The notes beneath the pieces are model-generated. The model searched no databases. It had not been told where the DNA came from and saw nothing but the letters and a program-made list of their open reading frames with translations. A DNA stretch of 64,000 nt from Mesorhizobium loti. Its GTDB lineage: Bacteria; Pseudomonadota; Alphaproteobacteria; Rhizobiales; Rhizobiaceae. The stretch is taken from positions 100,153 through 164,152 of the forward strand of contig NZ_QGGH01000012.1 of assembly GCF_003148495.1 (NCBI RefSeq), written 5' to 3'. This document shows, in pieces, positions 44,378 to 54,018 of this stretch. The position numbers were made by a program, and so were the translations under genes. Each line of letters begins with the position of its first letter. Position 1 is the stretch's first letter.

Positions 44378-44397
44378 TTGAAGTAAAGTTTTGCTCT
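44378..44397. repeat. Second copy of the 19-20-base direct repeat
   Basis: TTGAAGTAAAGTTTTGCTCT matches 43328-43346 except for one extra base and one substitution. The rest of 44290-44590 shows no gene. Confidence 0.4.
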
Positions 44398-45394
44398 CTT
44401 TTCCTGCCGGTAGAAAGTTCGGGCACGTCCCTGAACGTTGGCTTCCCAACGTGCCGCCGGGGCAAACGCCGAGCCATCGAAAACTATTTGCGCAAAGGCG
44501 CCAACAATGCCCTGATCCTGCCACTCTCCATAGGCAGGTGCGCCCAGAGGAAAATCTCCAGCACAATCGGACGGGGGGAGGCTCAGCCGAATGAGCAGGG
44601 GGGCGCGCGAGGAAGCCAATCCAGTTTCGTCGGCGACGTTTGCGCCGCTCGAGAGTCCGACCTTTCGTGCGATCTGGCTGGCGAACCAGGTATCCAGTCT
44701 TGGCTGGCTGATGCAGACCGTTGCGATCAGTTGGCTGATGGCAACCATCTCGACTTCGGACGTGATGGTCGCCCTGGTGCAGGCTTCGACGACGCTGCCC
44801 GTATTCATTCTGTCGATCTTCGCCGGGGCCATTGCCGACAGTTTCAGCCGCCGCAATGTGATGATGCTCGGCTGGAGCGTGATAGCGTTTCGTCGACGAT
44901 GCTGACTGCTCTTGTGGCGCTGGGGTTCTACAATCCATGGATGATCCTCGCATTCAGCTGTTTGGCCGGATGCGGCGCCGCTTTCACCGACCCTGCCTGG
45001 CACGCCTCGGTCGGTGACATCCTGCGAAAGCGGGATGTTCCGGCTGCGGTCACACTGATCTCGGTCGGCTACAACGCCATGCGAAGCATCGGTCCGGCGT
45101 TCGGCGGCATCGTCGTTGCCTCCTTTGGACCACTGACGGCTTTCGCCTTGGCGACAGTGACGTATCTGACGCTGCTGTGGACCATTGGGCGCTGCAAATG
45201 GAATGTGCGCTCTTCTCCTCTTCCGCGCGAGCCATTGACCACAGCTATGCATGACGGAGCGCGCTTCACGGCCCTGTCGGGAGAGATCAAGGCGGCAATC
45301 GCGCGCGGAGCGCTTTTCGGCCTGACTAGCATCTCCATACTGGCGCTGCTGCCCCTGGTCGCTCGCGATCAACTGGGGGGAGGACCGATCGCTC

Positions 45395-46904
45395 TGATGT
45401 CCTTTTGCAAGGCGCGATCTGCGCAGTAGTCCCACCCGACACCGATTCCCTCGGTCGGTTTCTCATTGACTGAGCGCCTATCGGTGGAGACGTGGCCTGG
45501 GACGCGGGTGAACAAGCTCTGATGCGCGGGTTGGTTACCGCATGTCCATGTATTCGTCCGGGGCTGGTCCCTCTCTTACAACGGGCGTCGGCATTGCCGG
45601 CCACAAAGCGATGCCGGGAATTCCCCATTCAATGCCACGTCCCCGCCGATAGGCGCGATGACTATTTCGTCGCGACGAGGATCAGGTTCCTGCCTGCTGC
45701 TCATCCGCTCGGGCGATGGCCCACATGAAAGCTGCGAGTTCCCGAGCTATTGCGGTGACAGCCACGGTGCTGCGCTTGCCACGCGCGATCATGGCCCTGT
45801 AGCGCTTGGTCAAGCGCGCCTGTGCGTTCCACGCTATGTCTCGCACGACTTCAGGCATGTGGCGGCTTTCGAAGTATTTTCTTTTCCCCAGTTTGGCCGG
45901 ATAGCGGTAAGTCCAGGCGCTCTCGGCCAAGACGCGGCGCACTCGGGCATTCCCAGCCTTGGTGATACCGCCCCGTCGCACGGCGTCCCCGGTCGAGCGC
46001 TCCGAGGGGACAAGTCCGAGATAAGCCATCAGTTGTCGCGGGTTGGCAAAGCGGCGTACATCGCCGATTTCGACCATGAAGGTAGCCGCACAAATGAGCT
46101 GGACCCCACGCAAAGCCTGCAAGCGTTCGACTACCGGCGCGAGTGGCCAGTCGAGCAGGCCGTCCTCGATTGCTTTTTCCAGGCGCGCTACTCTTTCCCG
46201 GCACTGCGACTCTGCGAGGATCAACTCCTGCAGGACAGCTTGCTGACTGCGGTATGAGAAACTCAGTCCATGCAGCCATTTGAGATACCTCGTTCCCCAG
46301 GCCTTCAGGCCCGGATAAATCTTGCCATGTCGCAACAGGAAGGATCGAATCTCCTGCCGCTTGCGGGTTCGATCCTTCACCGCAGCCTCGCGGGCGCGGA
46401 TCAGGTCCCGTATAGCCTCATGAGCAGCGTCCGGTGTCCAGATCTCCGTCAGCTCACCGGCGCGGAACAGCCGGGCAAGTTTCTCGGCATCGCGGCGGTT
46501 GGTCTTGACCCGATCGCCAGGCTTGCGCGGGATCAGAGACGGAGCAATCACGGCGCACTCGTAGCCAAGCGCTTCGATATCCCGCTTCAGACCGTATCCG
46601 GTGGGTCCAGCCTCATAGCAAAATCTCAATCGTACACCCGGGCGTCCGAGCTTGCGGACGAGGCGGCGTACTGACGCACTATCGGACGATATCTCTCCGA
46701 CATACCGAACCTCGCCGGTACGCCCGCTCTCGGCGAGAGCAACAGCATGCCGATCCTTCGCAACATCCAATCCTACGAAAACTTCGCTATATTCTTCCAT
46801 GGTTCGTCCTCCTGGCATGAGGATAGGCTCGACGAGCAACCCTCGTTTCAACACTGCCAGTGTAGGGCGAACCACCTCCCAGCCGGCAACCAGAAAGGAC
46901 ATAA
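45395..46904. mobile_element. IS110-family insertion sequence
   Basis: The element carries one transposase gene on the minus strand. Its ends TGATGTCCTTT (45395-45405) and AAAGGACATAA (46894-46904) form an imperfect terminal inverted repeat with ten of eleven bases matching. Joining the flanks restores the reading frame of the MFS transporter (GGPIA to YGILMAG) with about two extra codons, so the insertion point is well defined. Confidence 0.8.
45682..46800 (-). CDS. IS110-family transposase
   Basis: 372 residues. The N-terminal RuvC-like DEDD domain (VFVGLDVAKDRHAVAL, LRFCYEAGPTGYGL, VKTNRRDAEKLARLFRAG) and the C-terminal Transposase_20 region (LRGVQLICAATFMVEIGDVRRFANPRQLMAYLGLVPSE, with a catalytic Ser after GI) are complete. 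ATG at 46800 is supported by AGGAGG eight bases upstream. The protein appears intact, so the element may be active. Long non-coding flanks between the gene and the element ends are normal for the family, where they encode the bridge RNA. Confidence 0.92.
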   Translation of the reverse strand: MEEYSEVFVGLDVAKDRHAVALAESGRTGEVRYVGEISSDSASVRRLVRKLGRPGVRLRFCYEAGPTGYGLKRDIEALGYECAVIAPSLIPRKPGDRVKTNRRDAEKLARLFRAGELTEIWTPDAAHEAIRDLIRAREAAVKDRTRKRQEIRSFLLRHGKIYPGLKAWGTRYLKWLHGLSFSYRSQQAVLQELILAESQCRERVARLEKAIEDGLLDWPLAPVVERLQALRGVQLICAATFMVEIGDVRRFANPRQLMAYLGLVPSERSTGDAVRRGGITKAGNARVRRVLAESAWTYRYPAKLGKRKYFESRHMPEVVRDIAWNAQARLTKRYRAMIARGKRSTVAVTAIARELAAFMWAIARADEQQAGT

Positions 46905-47806
46905 GGTCTTATGGTATCCTGATGGCCGGCTTCGGGACGGGCGCCTTGTGCACCGGCATCTGCAACAACATCCTGCGACGGTCGCTGTCCCAAGAGCGTC
47001 TGACGACACTGGCCTGCATCGCCTGCGCGGCTTGTTGTCTTTCGCTTGCCCTGACGCCTTCACTGGCGGTTGCGGCTATTGCTTTGGCGCTCGGCGGCGC
47101 TGGCTGGGTCGTCACCTGGACCGGGCTTGACGTGAGCGTGCAACTGTCAAGCCCACGGTGGGTCGTTGGTCGCACGCTCTCGATCTACTCTGCCCTCTCG
47201 TCGGGCGGCATCGCGGCCGGCAGCTGGCTGTGGGGCACGGTGGCTGAGAACTATTCGCTTACCGTGGCGCTGGAGAGCTCCGCTGGCGCTCTCCTGCTTG
47301 TCGCCTTCACCGGGCTACGGTTGCCCATTCGTCAATGGAAAGATTCTGACCAGGATCCTCTTGGCTTCGAAACGCCTGCGGTCGCGGTGGACTTGAAGTC
47401 GAGAAGCGGCCCGATCGTCGTCAAGATCGAGTACTTGATACCGGAGACGAACGTCGAAGCCCTCCTGGAACAGATGCGCGAACGACGGCGAGTGCAAAGC
47501 CGCGTCGGTGCCCGGCACTGGAACCTTCAGCGCGATCTCCAGGAGCCTTCCCAGTGGACAGAGACATTCCGCACGCCGACCTGGATGGATTACCTTCGCC
47601 TGAACCATCGGCTCACAGCGGCGGACATGGAGCTGGACCAGCGTCTCCTCGAATTGAACTTGGGCGAGCTTCCACCTCGCACGAGGCTGTCGATCGAGCG
47701 ACCGACGGGAGCGACCCGTAAGCGGGATCAACCGACAGGCTTCTTTTTCCGGCGTTGATCTCATCCAACGCCAACGACCGTTTTCAGCGAGACACGAAGC
47801 GCGGGA

Positions 47807-48142
47807 ATGGACAAGGCTCTCCCCATCAGCGAATTCCCGCCGAGTTGGCTTCGATCCATTTGCGTTGGTGCCGAGCAGTTGCGAATTGTCGCTCAGGTGA
47901 TGCCGCGCTTGGCCACCGAGTCTGGCCGGCTTGGACTTCGCCTTCCAGCCGTCGTAGACGTGAACACCACGATGAGGACTGGCGATGCAGACGCGAACCG
48001 TGCTGGCGGTCCCGATGGAGTCGAACGACCGGTCTTCGTTCCGGCCGACGCAAACTCCGGCGCCGTTTCAACGCCGTCAGCGCTTGTAAATGTCGAAAAA
48101 CTTGTCCAAACGTCCCTCCGTCAAAGCGACGCCGATGAATAG
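47807..48142 (+). CDS. Doubtful hypothetical protein
   Basis: 111 residues between the dead transporter and pmtA. It starts with MDKALPISEFPPSWLRSICV and has no family signature. The ribosome site is weak. It may be a chance frame or a remnant. Confidence 0.25.
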   Translation: MDKALPISEFPPSWLRSICVGAEQLRIVAQVMPRLATESGRLGLRLPAVVDVNTTMRTGDADANRAGGPDGVERPVFVPADANSGAVSTPSALVNVEKLVQTSLRQSDADE

Positions 48143-48160
48143 CCGTAGCAGGGAGTAGAC

Positions 48161-48757
48161 ATGGTCTTTCGCTTGAAGGAGCGCCTCGGCCGGAAGTTTG
48201 AGGAAGAAGTGCAATTCTTCCGGTGCTGGCAAAGGGACAAAAAAGGAGTGGGCGCGCTCATGCCAACTTCCGTTCATGCGGCGCGCCGCATGGCTAGCGT
48301 GATCAGGCCAGCGTCCGGAATGCCGGTTCTTGAGCTTGGGGCGGGAACCGGCGTAATCACCAAGGCTATCCTGGACACGGGCGTGAAGCCACAGCAGCTG
48401 GTTTCGGTCGAATATTCGAAGGATTTCTACCATCGCCTCACCCTACGTTTTCCGTGCGTAGATTTTCGATTGGGCGATGCTTTTTCGCTGGATGAAGTCC
48501 TGGCGGAGCGAAACGCCGAACAGTTCGACTGTGTCATAAGCGCGGTGCCGATGTTGAGCTTCCCGATGGAGCGGCGCATCGCCTTGCTTGAGGATTTGCT
48601 GACCCGCATCCCTGCTGGCAGGCCAGTGATGCAAATCACCTACGGACCATTGTCGCCAGTGATCAAGATGCCGGACCGCTACATCGTGTCACACTACGAT
48701 TTCGTCGTCCGCAATATCCCGCCCGCGCAGCTCTGGACTTACCGCCGAGCGGTCTGA
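48161..48757 (+). CDS. pmtA: Phospholipid N-methyltransferase, PmtA type
   Basis: 198 residues. The SAM-binding motif is LELGAGTGVITKAIL, and ALMPTSVHAARRMASVI plus the MLSFPMERRIALLEDLL segment are typical of the rhizobial PmtA family. PmtA methylates phosphatidylethanolamine to phosphatidylcholine at the inner membrane. Length fits. Here it is flanked by debris, so it may be a plasmid-borne extra copy. It draws on the same methyl-donor pool as the methylglycine genes but no direct link is shown. Confidence 0.85.
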   Translation: MVFRLKERLGRKFEEEVQFFRCWQRDKKGVGALMPTSVHAARRMASVIRPASGMPVLELGAGTGVITKAILDTGVKPQQLVSVEYSKDFYHRLTLRFPCVDFRLGDAFSLDEVLAERNAEQFDCVISAVPMLSFPMERRIALLEDLLTRIPAGRPVMQITYGPLSPVIKMPDRYIVSHYDFVVRNIPPAQLWTYRRAV

Positions 48758-48799
48758 CTCTGAACGCAGCCAACGCGCTGCGCGCCCCGCGAAATCGTG

Positions 48800-49038
48800 C
48801 CTGAAGCAGAGCGAGAGCTGGCCGAGTTTATCCACCTTAAAGCAGAGCTGACCTGCGACTGGCGAGGCAGGTCAGTGGTCTGGAGGCTGAGATCAAAGAA
48901 CTCTCCGGAAAGCTCGACAACCCAGACTTCGTTGCTCGCGCGCCGGAGGAGGTGGTCGGAGAAAACCGAGAGCGTCTAGAGACGGCCCAAGCCGCCAAGC
49001 GGCGCCTGGATGTGGTGCTCAGCCGCTTTAGCTGCTGA
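48800..49038 (+). pseudogene. valS C-terminal fragment
   Basis: The frame ending at 49038 reads LEAEIKELSGKLDNPDFVARAPEEVVGENRERL (cited as region 48880-48985), which is the coiled-coil arm at the end of valyl-tRNA synthetase. The bases before it (48800-48850) give AERELAEFIHLKAEL in another frame, so a frameshift is present too. The synthetase body is missing. No gene is seen between 49039 and 49148. Confidence 0.75.
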
Positions 49039-49148
49039 CCCACAGCCGTATTTTGTTGCTTGGAAGAGCTTTTTTGACCATTCCGCAACACTCGCCATCC
49101 CCGTCCGGGATTTTACCTTTCATTCTTTGCATCCCAACTGTTTGCGGA

Positions 49149-49703
49149 TTAGTGGCCCTGACAATCTGATCCGAGGACGAAATCAAACACCGGTTGAGGC
49201 CGACCGAGTGGCACGTCCCGCAACGCAGCGGGGACCCTTGTTGCTGCTTCGGCATAGTCGGCGAGAATTGCTGGCGGGAGGCCAAGCGCGTTTTCGACAA
49301 TATGTTCCGACGGGCCGTTCAATCGACGAAACAGCTTTGCGGAGCGCTGAGAGTGGCGCACCGCTGCAGCAGTTTTGCCCTCACGTATCTTCACGCCGGC
49401 TGCCGACAACAGGATCAATGCTTTAAAGAACACGCGAGAAGGGCCGCCTCGGTCCGCAACCTGCCAGAGACCTTCCCAAGCCTCATGTGCTTCCCAGTAA
49501 TAACCATGATTGAAGAGGTCGAGGCCCCAGAGGAATGGATCTGAGCCAAGCGACGCATCTGCGGTGACCGGCATCGGCTCGACACGATAGCTATGTCCAG
49601 CGGGATCGCGGACGGGATGCGGATGCCTGCCGGGCAAGTACGCGTAGGCTGGAAAGCTCTTTTTCGGCAGGTGGCGAGGACGCGATTTCGAACCAATGGC
49701 CAT
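49149..49703 (-). CDS. DUF309-family protein
   Basis: 184 residues. FPAYAYLPGRHPHPVRDPAGHSY is the rhizobial N-terminal block, and LFNHGYYWEAHEAWEGLWQ is the DUF309 core, with conserved His, Tyr and Glu-Ala-His-Glu residues. The family is helical and of unknown function. ATG at 49703 is chosen because the PAYAYLPG block then starts near residue 18. It is divergent from panB, 184 bases away. Confidence 0.85.
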   Translation of the reverse strand: MAIGSKSRPRHLPKKSFPAYAYLPGRHPHPVRDPAGHSYRVEPMPVTADASLGSDPFLWGLDLFNHGYYWEAHEAWEGLWQVADRGGPSRVFFKALILLSAAGVKIREGKTAAAVRHSQRSAKLFRRLNGPSEHIVENALGLPPAILADYAEAATRVPAALRDVPLGRPQPVFDFVLGSDCQGH

Positions 49704-49887
49704 GGAGCAGGATATCACAGGGATGGTCACGGCTCGATACGAAGTCCTTGTATTGCCCGGCGGTTGGCGACAATGCGTGGGATGGCGGACGCGCGGCTTT
49801 ATTGTGCGATGCAAATTTTTCTCTTCGCATCTGCACAAATTTGTGGCAAACGCTTCCATCGCGGTTGACGCAGGGGAAGGAAACTTG

Positions 49888-50733
49888 GTGAGCGCAACGG
49901 GAGCGGCCAAGGCGTTGACGCCGCCGGACATTGCGGCGCGCAAGGGCAAGATGCCACTTGTTTGCCTGACGGCCTACACGACGCCAATCGCGAAGCTGGT
50001 CGACGATCACTGCGATGTGGTTCTGGTCGGCGACAGCGTCGGCATGGTTCTCCATGGGCTTCCTTCGACAGTCGGCGTGACGCTTGAGATGATGATCATG
50101 CATGGCAAGGCCGTGCGGCGCGGGCTGGAAAAGGCGGTGATGGTGGTCGACATGCCTTTCGGTTCCTATGAGGAAGGTCCCGAGCAGGCCTTCCGCAATG
50201 CCGCCCGTCTGATGGCCGAAACCGGTTGTTCTGCGATCAAGCTCGAAGGCGGCGAGAGTATTGCCGGGACGATCCGATTTCTTGCCATGCGCGGTGTTCC
50301 GGTGATAGGTCATGTCGGGCTGACGCCGCAGGCGGTCAATGCCTTCGGTGGCTATCGCGTCCAAGGCCGAGACGAGGATGCCGAGCACATCCTGCGCGAT
50401 GCGGTCACGGTGAGCGAGGCGGGCGCCTTCGCGGTCGTGCTTGAGAAAATACCCGAAACGCTTGCCCGGCAGATCACACAGGAAGTCGCGATCCCCACCA
50501 TTGGCATCGGCGCGTCGCCGGCTTGTGACGGGCAGATCCTGGTTGTCGATGACATCCTGGGCCTGTTTGGAACCTTCCGGCCTAAATTCGTCAAGCGCTA
50601 TGCCGAGCTTGCCGGGACCGCCGAGGCAGCAATCGCGACGTATGCGAACGAGGTGCGCGAGCGCCGCTTTCCAGCGGTCGAGCACGTCTTCGGCGACGTG
50701 CCACGTCCTGTCAATGGAGGAGAAGCCGCATGA
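49888..50733 (+). CDS. panB: 3-methyl-2-oxobutanoate hydroxymethyltransferase
   Basis: 281 residues. PanB catalyses the first step of pantothenate synthesis, adding a hydroxymethyl group from methylene-tetrahydrofolate to ketoisovalerate. Motifs: KMPLVCLTAYTTPIA, VLVGDSVGMVLHG (metal-binding Asp), VVDMPFGSY, IKLEGGE and the catalytic Glu in VVLEKIP. GTG at 49888 is taken as start because GGGGAAGGA precedes it; longer frames to 49696 read into unconserved sequence. It overlaps panC by four bases. Rhizobial plasmids are known to carry panB and panC, sometimes as the only copies. Confidence 0.95.
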   Translation: MSATGAAKALTPPDIAARKGKMPLVCLTAYTTPIAKLVDDHCDVVLVGDSVGMVLHGLPSTVGVTLEMMIMHGKAVRRGLEKAVMVVDMPFGSYEEGPEQAFRNAARLMAETGCSAIKLEGGESIAGTIRFLAMRGVPVIGHVGLTPQAVNAFGGYRVQGRDEDAEHILRDAVTVSEAGAFAVVLEKIPETLARQITQEVAIPTIGIGASPACDGQILVVDDILGLFGTFRPKFVKRYAELAGTAEAAIATYANEVRERRFPAVEHVFGDVPRPVNGGEAA

Positions 50734-51617
50734 GCATTCCGATTGTCCGGATCGTTGCCGAACTGCGCAGCATCGTCGCCGCGTGGCGCCGGGAAGGCTT
50801 CAGGGTCGCCGTTGTGCCGACCATGGGCGCCCTGCACGAGGGTCACCTGAGCTTGGTCCGTGCCGCACTTGCAAAGGCCGACCGGGTCATCGTGACGCTC
50901 TTCGTCAATCCCAAACAGTTCAACAGCGCCGGCGATCTCGCTGTCTATCCGCGCACCGAGCACGATGACGCCGCCAAGCTCGCGTCGGTCGGCACCCATA
51001 TTCTGTATGCTCCCGATGCAGCCGACATATATCCGCAAGGCTTTGCCACAACGGTTTCGGTCGCCGGGGTGAGCGAGGCTCTGTGCGGAGCGTTCCGGCC
51101 CGGCCATTTCGATGGCGTGGCGACCGTGGTGACGAAGCTGTTCCTGCAGACCGGCGCCAATCTGGCGTTTTTCGGCGAAAAGGACTTTCAGCAGCTGCAA
51201 GTCGTGCGACGCCTGGTGCGTGACCTTGATATTCCGATCGAGATCGTCGCCGGTCCGACCGTGCGTGAAGCGGATGGGCTGGCGATGTCGTCGCGCAACA
51301 CGCGACTGTCCGCCGCCGAGCGCCGCTCCGCGCCCCGACTGGCAGAGATCCTGTTCGAAACTGCCGGGCGTCTAAGCTCCGGAGAACCCGTAGAGCGCCT
51401 GCTGCATGATGCTCGACAGGAGATCCTCGCTGCGGGCTTCTCGCCGGTGGAGTATCTCGAACTTCGCGCCGGCGATAATCTTGCCCTAATGGCCACGGCG
51501 GATCGGCCGGCGCGGCTGCTCGTCGCCGCCTGGCTCGGCCAGACGCGGCTGATCGACAATGTCGAGGTTGAGTCGGCGCAACGCTCGGTTCAAGCGTTGA
51601 AGCAAGCCGCTGCCTGA
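50730..51617 (+). CDS. panC: Pantoate-beta-alanine ligase
   Basis: 295 residues. PanC joins pantoate and beta-alanine with ATP to make pantothenate. The ATP-binding signatures are VPTMGALHEGHLSLVRAA and FFGEKDFQQLQVVRRLVRDL; MSSRNTRLSAAER holds the KMSKS-like loop. ATGA overlap with panB shows a two-gene operon. If the host chromosome lacks these genes, the replicon would be essential for growth without pantothenate; this is inferred from Rhizobium etli. Confidence 0.96.
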   Translation: MSIPIVRIVAELRSIVAAWRREGFRVAVVPTMGALHEGHLSLVRAALAKADRVIVTLFVNPKQFNSAGDLAVYPRTEHDDAAKLASVGTHILYAPDAADIYPQGFATTVSVAGVSEALCGAFRPGHFDGVATVVTKLFLQTGANLAFFGEKDFQQLQVVRRLVRDLDIPIEIVAGPTVREADGLAMSSRNTRLSAAERRSAPRLAEILFETAGRLSSGEPVERLLHDARQEILAAGFSPVEYLELRAGDNLALMATADRPARLLVAAWLGQTRLIDNVEVESAQRSVQALKQAAA

Positions 51618-51686
51618 CCCTCCTTCGCGGCCGAAAGAGCCAGATATCGGTCTCCCCATTGCAAACGGCGGAGCCGGCGGCGGGCC

Positions 51687-51954
51687 TCAACTCGGCAGGC
51701 GGGCTGCGGTCATTCGGTTGGCCGCCACCTCGTTGGCCTGAAGCGCTGCCCTCATCTGATCGGCCACCAGGATTGGTGGCGAATGATGGATTTCCGTGAC
51801 GGCTTCGTGCGTCTGCACCGTTATCGCGGTGACAGCAAAGACAGGTGCGTACGCCAATAGAAGCGATCGTCTCGATATCGCGTGCTAATCCGGCTCCGCC
51901 GCTGGAGTCCGATCCGCCAACGACAAGCACATGGGGTTCCCGTCTCAGCGCCAT
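51687..51954 (-). pseudogene. thiD 5' fragment
   Basis: From ATG 51954 it reads PHVLVVGGSDSSGGAGLARDIETIASIGVR (region 51940-51850), the N-terminus of hydroxymethylpyrimidine phosphate kinase ThiD. A one-base shift near 51845 then gives VFAVTAITVQTHEAV and VADQMRAALQANEVAANRMTAARLPS before a stop at 51687. The C-terminal two thirds are missing. Between 51955 and 52228 no gene is supported. Confidence 0.85.
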
Positions 51955-52228
51955 CGCTTTTCGATGGCACGCGGCCTTGCGTTCGCGCTGGCAAGATCGC
52001 GCGCCGCGCGAAAGCGGACCACGGCTTGCTGTCGCGGTCGTCGCAGAACTGCTCGACGAGGAAGCCGGACCGGCCTAAGCGCCCCAGCAGCAATCTGTCC
52101 CGCCGAGCCTTCGGGCTGATCCGCAGTTTCTGCGCGATGCGCCAAAAGATGAAGCCGCCATTGACGGCGAATGGCGAGCAGTCATCCCTCGCCTAGCGCA
52201 ATGGAGCACATAAGACGGTGAATAAGCG

Positions 52229-53515
52229 ATGTCTTCGGCCAAACGTGCAAATTCCAGCCTTGTACTTCGTCGGTGCTTATTTAAAGTTGTGAGATTGATT
52301 TGCTGCCGAGTGCGCCCCGTGTCGTCTTCCAATTACTTTGCCACAATCTCCGCCAAAGGCGGCACAGCCGATGTGATTTTCGTTCACGGTCTCTCCGGTG
52401 ATCCTGTCGAAACATGGACGGCTGATGGTTCCACAGAACCCGAGGGGGGATACTGGCCACATTGGCTGGCAGCTGATGTCCCACATCTGAATCTCTATAC
52501 CCTGGGTTTTCCAGCGAGCGTTTTTGCTCAATGGGCGAAAAAAGAAATGAACCTGTATGAGCGCGCCAAGAACTTCCTTGAAACACTAGCAAGCTACGAG
52601 TTCGGCAAGCGGCCCATCATATTCATTTGTCACAGTCTAGGTGGCTTGCTGGTCAAACAAATACTGCGGACTGCAAAGGAGTCGACAGACGAAGATTGGC
52701 GTAGAGTCGGCGAGGGTTGTGTGGGGGTTTTTTTCGTCGCCACACCGCATAGCGGCTCTAGCGTTGCAAACCTTCTGAAGTTTTTTGTGCAAGGGTTCAC
52801 GTCGGTTCATGTGAACAAGCTCTTGAATGACAATGCCGAATTGCAGGAACTCAATGAGAGCTTCCGATCCCATTGTCATGGAACGCCCATTACGGTTCTG
52901 GTTTATCACGAACAACACCTGACCAAGAAAACGTTCCTCGTAGTTGACGCGAAGAGCGCCGACCCCGGTGTGACTGGAACGACGCCTGTTCCGATTGACG
53001 CAGACCACATAGGTATCTGTAAGCCGCATGACAGGAACAGCTTAATATACACGAGTATTAGGCATCGGATTCGGAAACTTGCTCCGATCACTACCCCGGA
53101 TGAACGAGTGGGACTGGAAACGTTTAGGGACGATGGTCTGGATGAGGCAAGTTCGACCGACCGGCGAGATTTGATGTCAAAGATGGTTGCGGCCGGGCGA
53201 GACCATGAATATCCGTTCGCGAACGATTCTCAGAACAAATTTGCACGACCTTTTGTCAGAACCGGTCTTAAGACGTCAATATCGACCGCTTATAGGAACT
53301 TACTCGCTGATATCGAGCAGCGCTTTCAGACCCTGATTTTTCATCCGCTTATCTGCAATGGCGCTGACGGATTGACGATATCAAAGGCGGTTCAGAGCGA
53401 AATTGTCGAGCCGCTAAGTGCAAAATATGCTGCGGACAACGCTACGGCTAAGACGATAATGAATGCGCTCTATTTTCTTACCGAGCGCTGCCACATTCGG
53501 TGGGACAAGCCGTGA
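52229..53515 (+). CDS. Alpha/beta-hydrolase effector of an ABC-3C-type system
   Basis: Up to 428 residues. The hydrolase fold has an oxyanion region (DVIFVHGLSGDP, about residue 48) and the nucleophile elbow ICHSLGGLLVKQIL (Ser about 135), as in DUF676/PGAP1-like serine lipases. Acid and His candidates lie in VDAKSADPG and DADHIGICKPHDRNS (His near 258). The last 130 residues (RRDLMSKMVAAGRDHEYPFAN to the end) are a separate helical domain fitting the effector-linked C-terminal domain of ABC-3C systems. A GTG at 52319 is a shorter start option. It overlaps the next gene by four bases. Lipase activity on membranes would stop infected cells; this is inference. Confidence 0.75.
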   Translation: MSSAKRANSSLVLRRCLFKVVRLICCRVRPVSSSNYFATISAKGGTADVIFVHGLSGDPVETWTADGSTEPEGGYWPHWLAADVPHLNLYTLGFPASVFAQWAKKEMNLYERAKNFLETLASYEFGKRPIIFICHSLGGLLVKQILRTAKESTDEDWRRVGEGCVGVFFVATPHSGSSVANLLKFFVQGFTSVHVNKLLNDNAELQELNESFRSHCHGTPITVLVYHEQHLTKKTFLVVDAKSADPGVTGTTPVPIDADHIGICKPHDRNSLIYTSIRHRIRKLAPITTPDERVGLETFRDDGLDEASSTDRRDLMSKMVAAGRDHEYPFANDSQNKFARPFVRTGLKTSISTAYRNLLADIEQRFQTLIFHPLICNGADGLTISKAVQSEIVEPLSAKYAADNATAKTIMNALYFLTERCHIRWDKP

Positions 53516-54018
53516 CATATCGACTTTGGTATGCACAGCTTGATGTCGTAGATACAGCGCGCCGATATCTTGCACTGCTCGCTAATTGGAGCGACGAGGC
53601 ACCAACCCGCGACCGTCTCTTCGTCTCAGATTTCTACTTCGTAAACCCGAGCCTTCTTCATCTAACCCAAATGACGTTGGATGTGCGGCGTTCATTTGCA
53701 GCTTTGCGTGTTCCAAAGCCCGACGAGACGTTCATTCAACTTCCCTCTCCACAAATTCTTTACAGCAAAATGGGAGGCATTCAGGCTCAAGCTCTCCATA
53801 ATCTTGTCGGGAAGGGTCTGGTCGATGTCGGCCTGGTCAATAATGACCGGTATCAACTCAGTAATGAAGGTCTTGCACTGGCCGAATGGCTTGGACCTCA
53901 GCTCGTTCTTCCGAATGAGAAGCCGATTCTCAAATTCCTCATCGCTGATTTCACAACGATCGGCCGAGGTAAGCGCGGATTGCGCGAAATGACGGGTCTA
54001 AGAAGGGTTGGTACGTAA
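53512..54018 (+). CDS. ABC-3C-type middle component
   Basis: 168 residues. It has the form of ABC-three-component middle proteins: an N-terminal helical part with FVSDFYFVNPSLLHL and a winged-helix end (SKMGGIQAQALHNLVGKGLVDVGLVNNDRYQLSNEGLALAEW). GTG at 53512 overlaps the hydrolase stop (GTGA); a GTG at 53500 is also in frame. It should bridge the effector and the ATPase. The identification rests mostly on gene order and size. Confidence 0.65.
   Translation: MTYRLWYAQLDVVDTARRYLALLANWSDEAPTRDRLFVSDFYFVNPSLLHLTQMTLDVRRSFAALRVPKPDETFIQLPSPQILYSKMGGIQAQALHNLVGKGLVDVGLVNNDRYQLSNEGLALAEWLGPQLVLPNEKPILKFLIADFTTIGRGKRGLREMTGLRRVGT

Larger units (their letters stand above)
44591..47758 (+). pseudogene. 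MFS transporter (EntS-like) broken by a frameshift and an insertion element
   Basis: From ATG 44591 (GGGGGAGG upstream) the frame gives TFRAIWLANQVSSLGWLMQT and other membrane helices of the MFS_3/EntS-like exporters. A shift near 44890 moves it to the frame with YNPWMILAFSCLAGCGAAFTDPAWHA and SVGYNAMRSIGPAFGG. At 45394 it is cut by an IS110-type element and resumes at 46905 as SYGILMAGFGTGALCTGICNN, ending with a soluble tail that has a VEALLEQMRERR antibiotic-monooxygenase-like segment. The gene is dead twice over. Confidence 0.87.
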
